From an uncultured Dyadobacter sp. (GTDB lineage: Bacteria > Bacteroidota > Bacteroidia > Cytophagales > Spirosomataceae): a stretch of 7,724 bases of DNA. Positions within the stretch are counted from its first letter, which is position 1. Each line of letters begins with the position of its first letter. Under the pieces are notes generated by a model. It was not told the DNA's origin and made no database searches. It saw only the letters and a list, made by a program, of their open reading frames with translations. Positions 6,708 to 7,724 of the stretch are shown here, in pieces. The stretch lies in assembly GCA_946481035.1 (NCBI GenBank), contig CAMLNK010000163.1, positions 1 to 7,724 on the forward strand, given 5' to 3'. The translations under genes were made by a program, and so were the position numbers.

Positions 6708-7724
6708 TCATTTCCAGGCATTACGCAAAAAGCGAAGCCAGTTCCGACTGAATATGTTATCAATGTCGTCATCGGTATACCCGCGATTGGCCAGAATGCT
6801 TTCGAATTTTTGCAAATCGGCGATGGAATTCAGGTCCCAGGGCGACTGCTCGGTGCCAAAAATACCGTCCAGGTCACTACCAACGGCAATGTGGCGGCTG
6901 TTACCGGCTATCTGGCAAATGTGGTCCCAATGATCCACCAGGTGCGCCAGCCGGATGTCCAGCTGCCAGGGATCGGACACCATATCGATGAAACGGATAT
7001 CCATTGCCCAGCAGTCCAGCATCCCGCCGATTACCGCGCCCCGTTCGATCAGCCGTTTGATCTGTTCGTCCGTGAGCTGCCGCTGGTTAGGTACTATTTT
7101 ACGCACATTATGGTGACTCGACCAAATGGACCCTTCATAAAAATCCATCACCTGATCGAAGCCCTCATCGGTCAAGTGCGTAGTATCCAGGATCATATTC
7201 AGGCGGGACATTTCGCGCATCAGTTCAAAACCCGCCGGCGTCACAGGCCCCTGCATTTTGGTACCCGGCGCATACCGCCCCGGCCCGAAATGCGACAGTC
7301 CTACCGCCCGTAAACCGTAGTCGTAGGCACGTTGCAGATACGACACATCTACGAGGGAATCGGCACCTTCAAGACTCAAAATATAGCCGATCGGGCGTTT
7401 CTCACCGTCTTTTAAAGGTGTATTCCAAAGATTCAAATGCGCTTCCAGCCCGGCGAGGTCGATAATCTGCACCATTTCGCCCAGCGCTTCCATTTCGCGG
7501 TACCAGGCGAGCTGTGCCTGGGTCATAGCCCACGCCTGCTGGGGTGAGTTCCAGCCTGGCAATGCGCTGCCGAAGGGCGTGTAACGTGCCAGCTGCGTCG
7601 CCACCACGATCCCGATATTGCCTTTCCGCAATTCAGGAAAACAAACGGTGCCTTTTCCGCGGTCGTTTTTGTCCTTCATATACATCTCGCGCTGCCGGAT
7701 TTCGTCCAGCGGGCGCGTGAGGTC
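6708..7724 (-). CDS. Renal-type (membrane) dipeptidase, M19 family, 5' end outside window
   Basis: Zinc metallopeptidase of the amidohydrolase superfamily that cleaves dipeptides, often including those with D-residues. The frame stays open to the right edge: 13 further codons (DLTRPLDEIRQRE) precede the Met at 7685, so the N-terminus with the first His-x-Asp metal motif is missing. Numbering from that Met: E106 in SLEGADSL is the bridging metal ligand, H170 in LDTTHLTD and H191 in SSHHN match human His198 and His219, and GSDLDG (269-274) is the conserved substrate-side Asp motif. The C-terminal helix segment IFSRNWLRFLRN is typical. The remaining metal sites look intact. A signal peptide or lipobox cannot be judged. 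The downstream ceramidase-like gene follows after 28 bp, indicating co-transcription. Related members act as beta-lactam, D-dipeptide or amide hydrolases, so the substrate is open. Confidence 0.93.
   Translation of the reverse strand, partial: DLTRPLDEIRQREMYMKDKNDRGKGTVCFPELRKGNIGIVVATQLARYTPFGSALPGWNSPQQAWAMTQAQLAWYREMEALGEMVQIIDLAGLEAHLNLWNTPLKDGEKRPIGYILSLEGADSLVDVSYLQRAYDYGLRAVGLSHFGPGRYAPGTKMQGPVTPAGFELMREMSRLNMILDTTHLTDEGFDQVMDFYEGSIWSSHHNVRKIVPNQRQLTDEQIKRLIERGAVIGGMLDCWAMDIRFIDMVSDPWQLDIRLAHLVDHWDHICQIAGNSRHIAVGSDLDGIFGTEQSPWDLNSIADLQKFESILANRGYTDDDIDNIFSRNWLRFLRNAWK

Noticed and set aside
6810..7313. A 167-codon open frame opposite the dipeptidase gene
   Set aside because: Antisense to conserved metal-binding motifs of the dipeptidase; its translation resembles no family.
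1..7724. Signs of a defence island, transposon, prophage or CRISPR locus
   Set aside because: All seven genes belong to metabolic or regulatory families; there is no transposase, integrase, Cas, toxin or tandem repeat array in the window.

Overview
The window looks like chromosomal DNA of a Bacteroidota bacterium, probably a Cytophagales member of the Dyadobacter/Spirosoma type. That placement is inference. It rests on moderate-to-high GC, starts without Shine-Dalgarno sequences, TAnnTTTG-like -7 promoter elements, and a gene mix (GH127 glycosidase, short Crp/Fnr regulator, AraC regulator, SDR, ceramidase-like protein, renal-type dipeptidase) typical of that group. Coding density is high and no gap exceeds 170 bp. 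I see no rRNA, tRNA, CRISPR array, insertion sequence or phage gene.

Layout. (1) 1-1289, plus strand: the C-terminal part of a GH127 beta-L-arabinofuranosidase-like enzyme, cut by the left edge. (2) 1273-2565, minus strand: a histidinol-dehydrogenase-fold enzyme that overlaps the GH127 gene tail to tail by 17 bp. Its sequence style matches the catabolic (sulfopropanediol dehydrogenase HpsN-like) branch rather than histidine biosynthesis. (3) 2734-3327, plus: a Crp/Fnr-type regulator, divergent from the dehydrogenase. (4) 3340-3388: a striking 20-bp hairpin. (5) 3442-4299, plus: a classical short-chain dehydrogenase. (6) 4406-5275, plus: an AraC-family regulator with a cupin-like N-terminus. 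(7) 5306-6679 and 6708-7724, minus: a probable two-gene operon of a renal-type dipeptidase (5' end cut by the right edge) followed by a neutral-ceramidase-fold protein that keeps the zinc ligands but has Asn where the ceramidase nucleophile Ser is expected.

How it may work together. Two enzyme groups (GH127/HisD-like and dipeptidase/ceramidase-like) flank a central block of two regulators and an oxidoreductase. The simplest reading is an accessory catabolic region: a hydrolase for plant arabinosides, dehydrogenases for a polyol or hydroxy acid, and two metal-dependent amidohydrolase-type enzymes of unknown substrate. No strong evidence shows that all the genes serve one pathway. The most notable points are the non-histidine HisD homologue, the ceramidase-like protein with a changed catalytic position, and the long unexplained hairpin.
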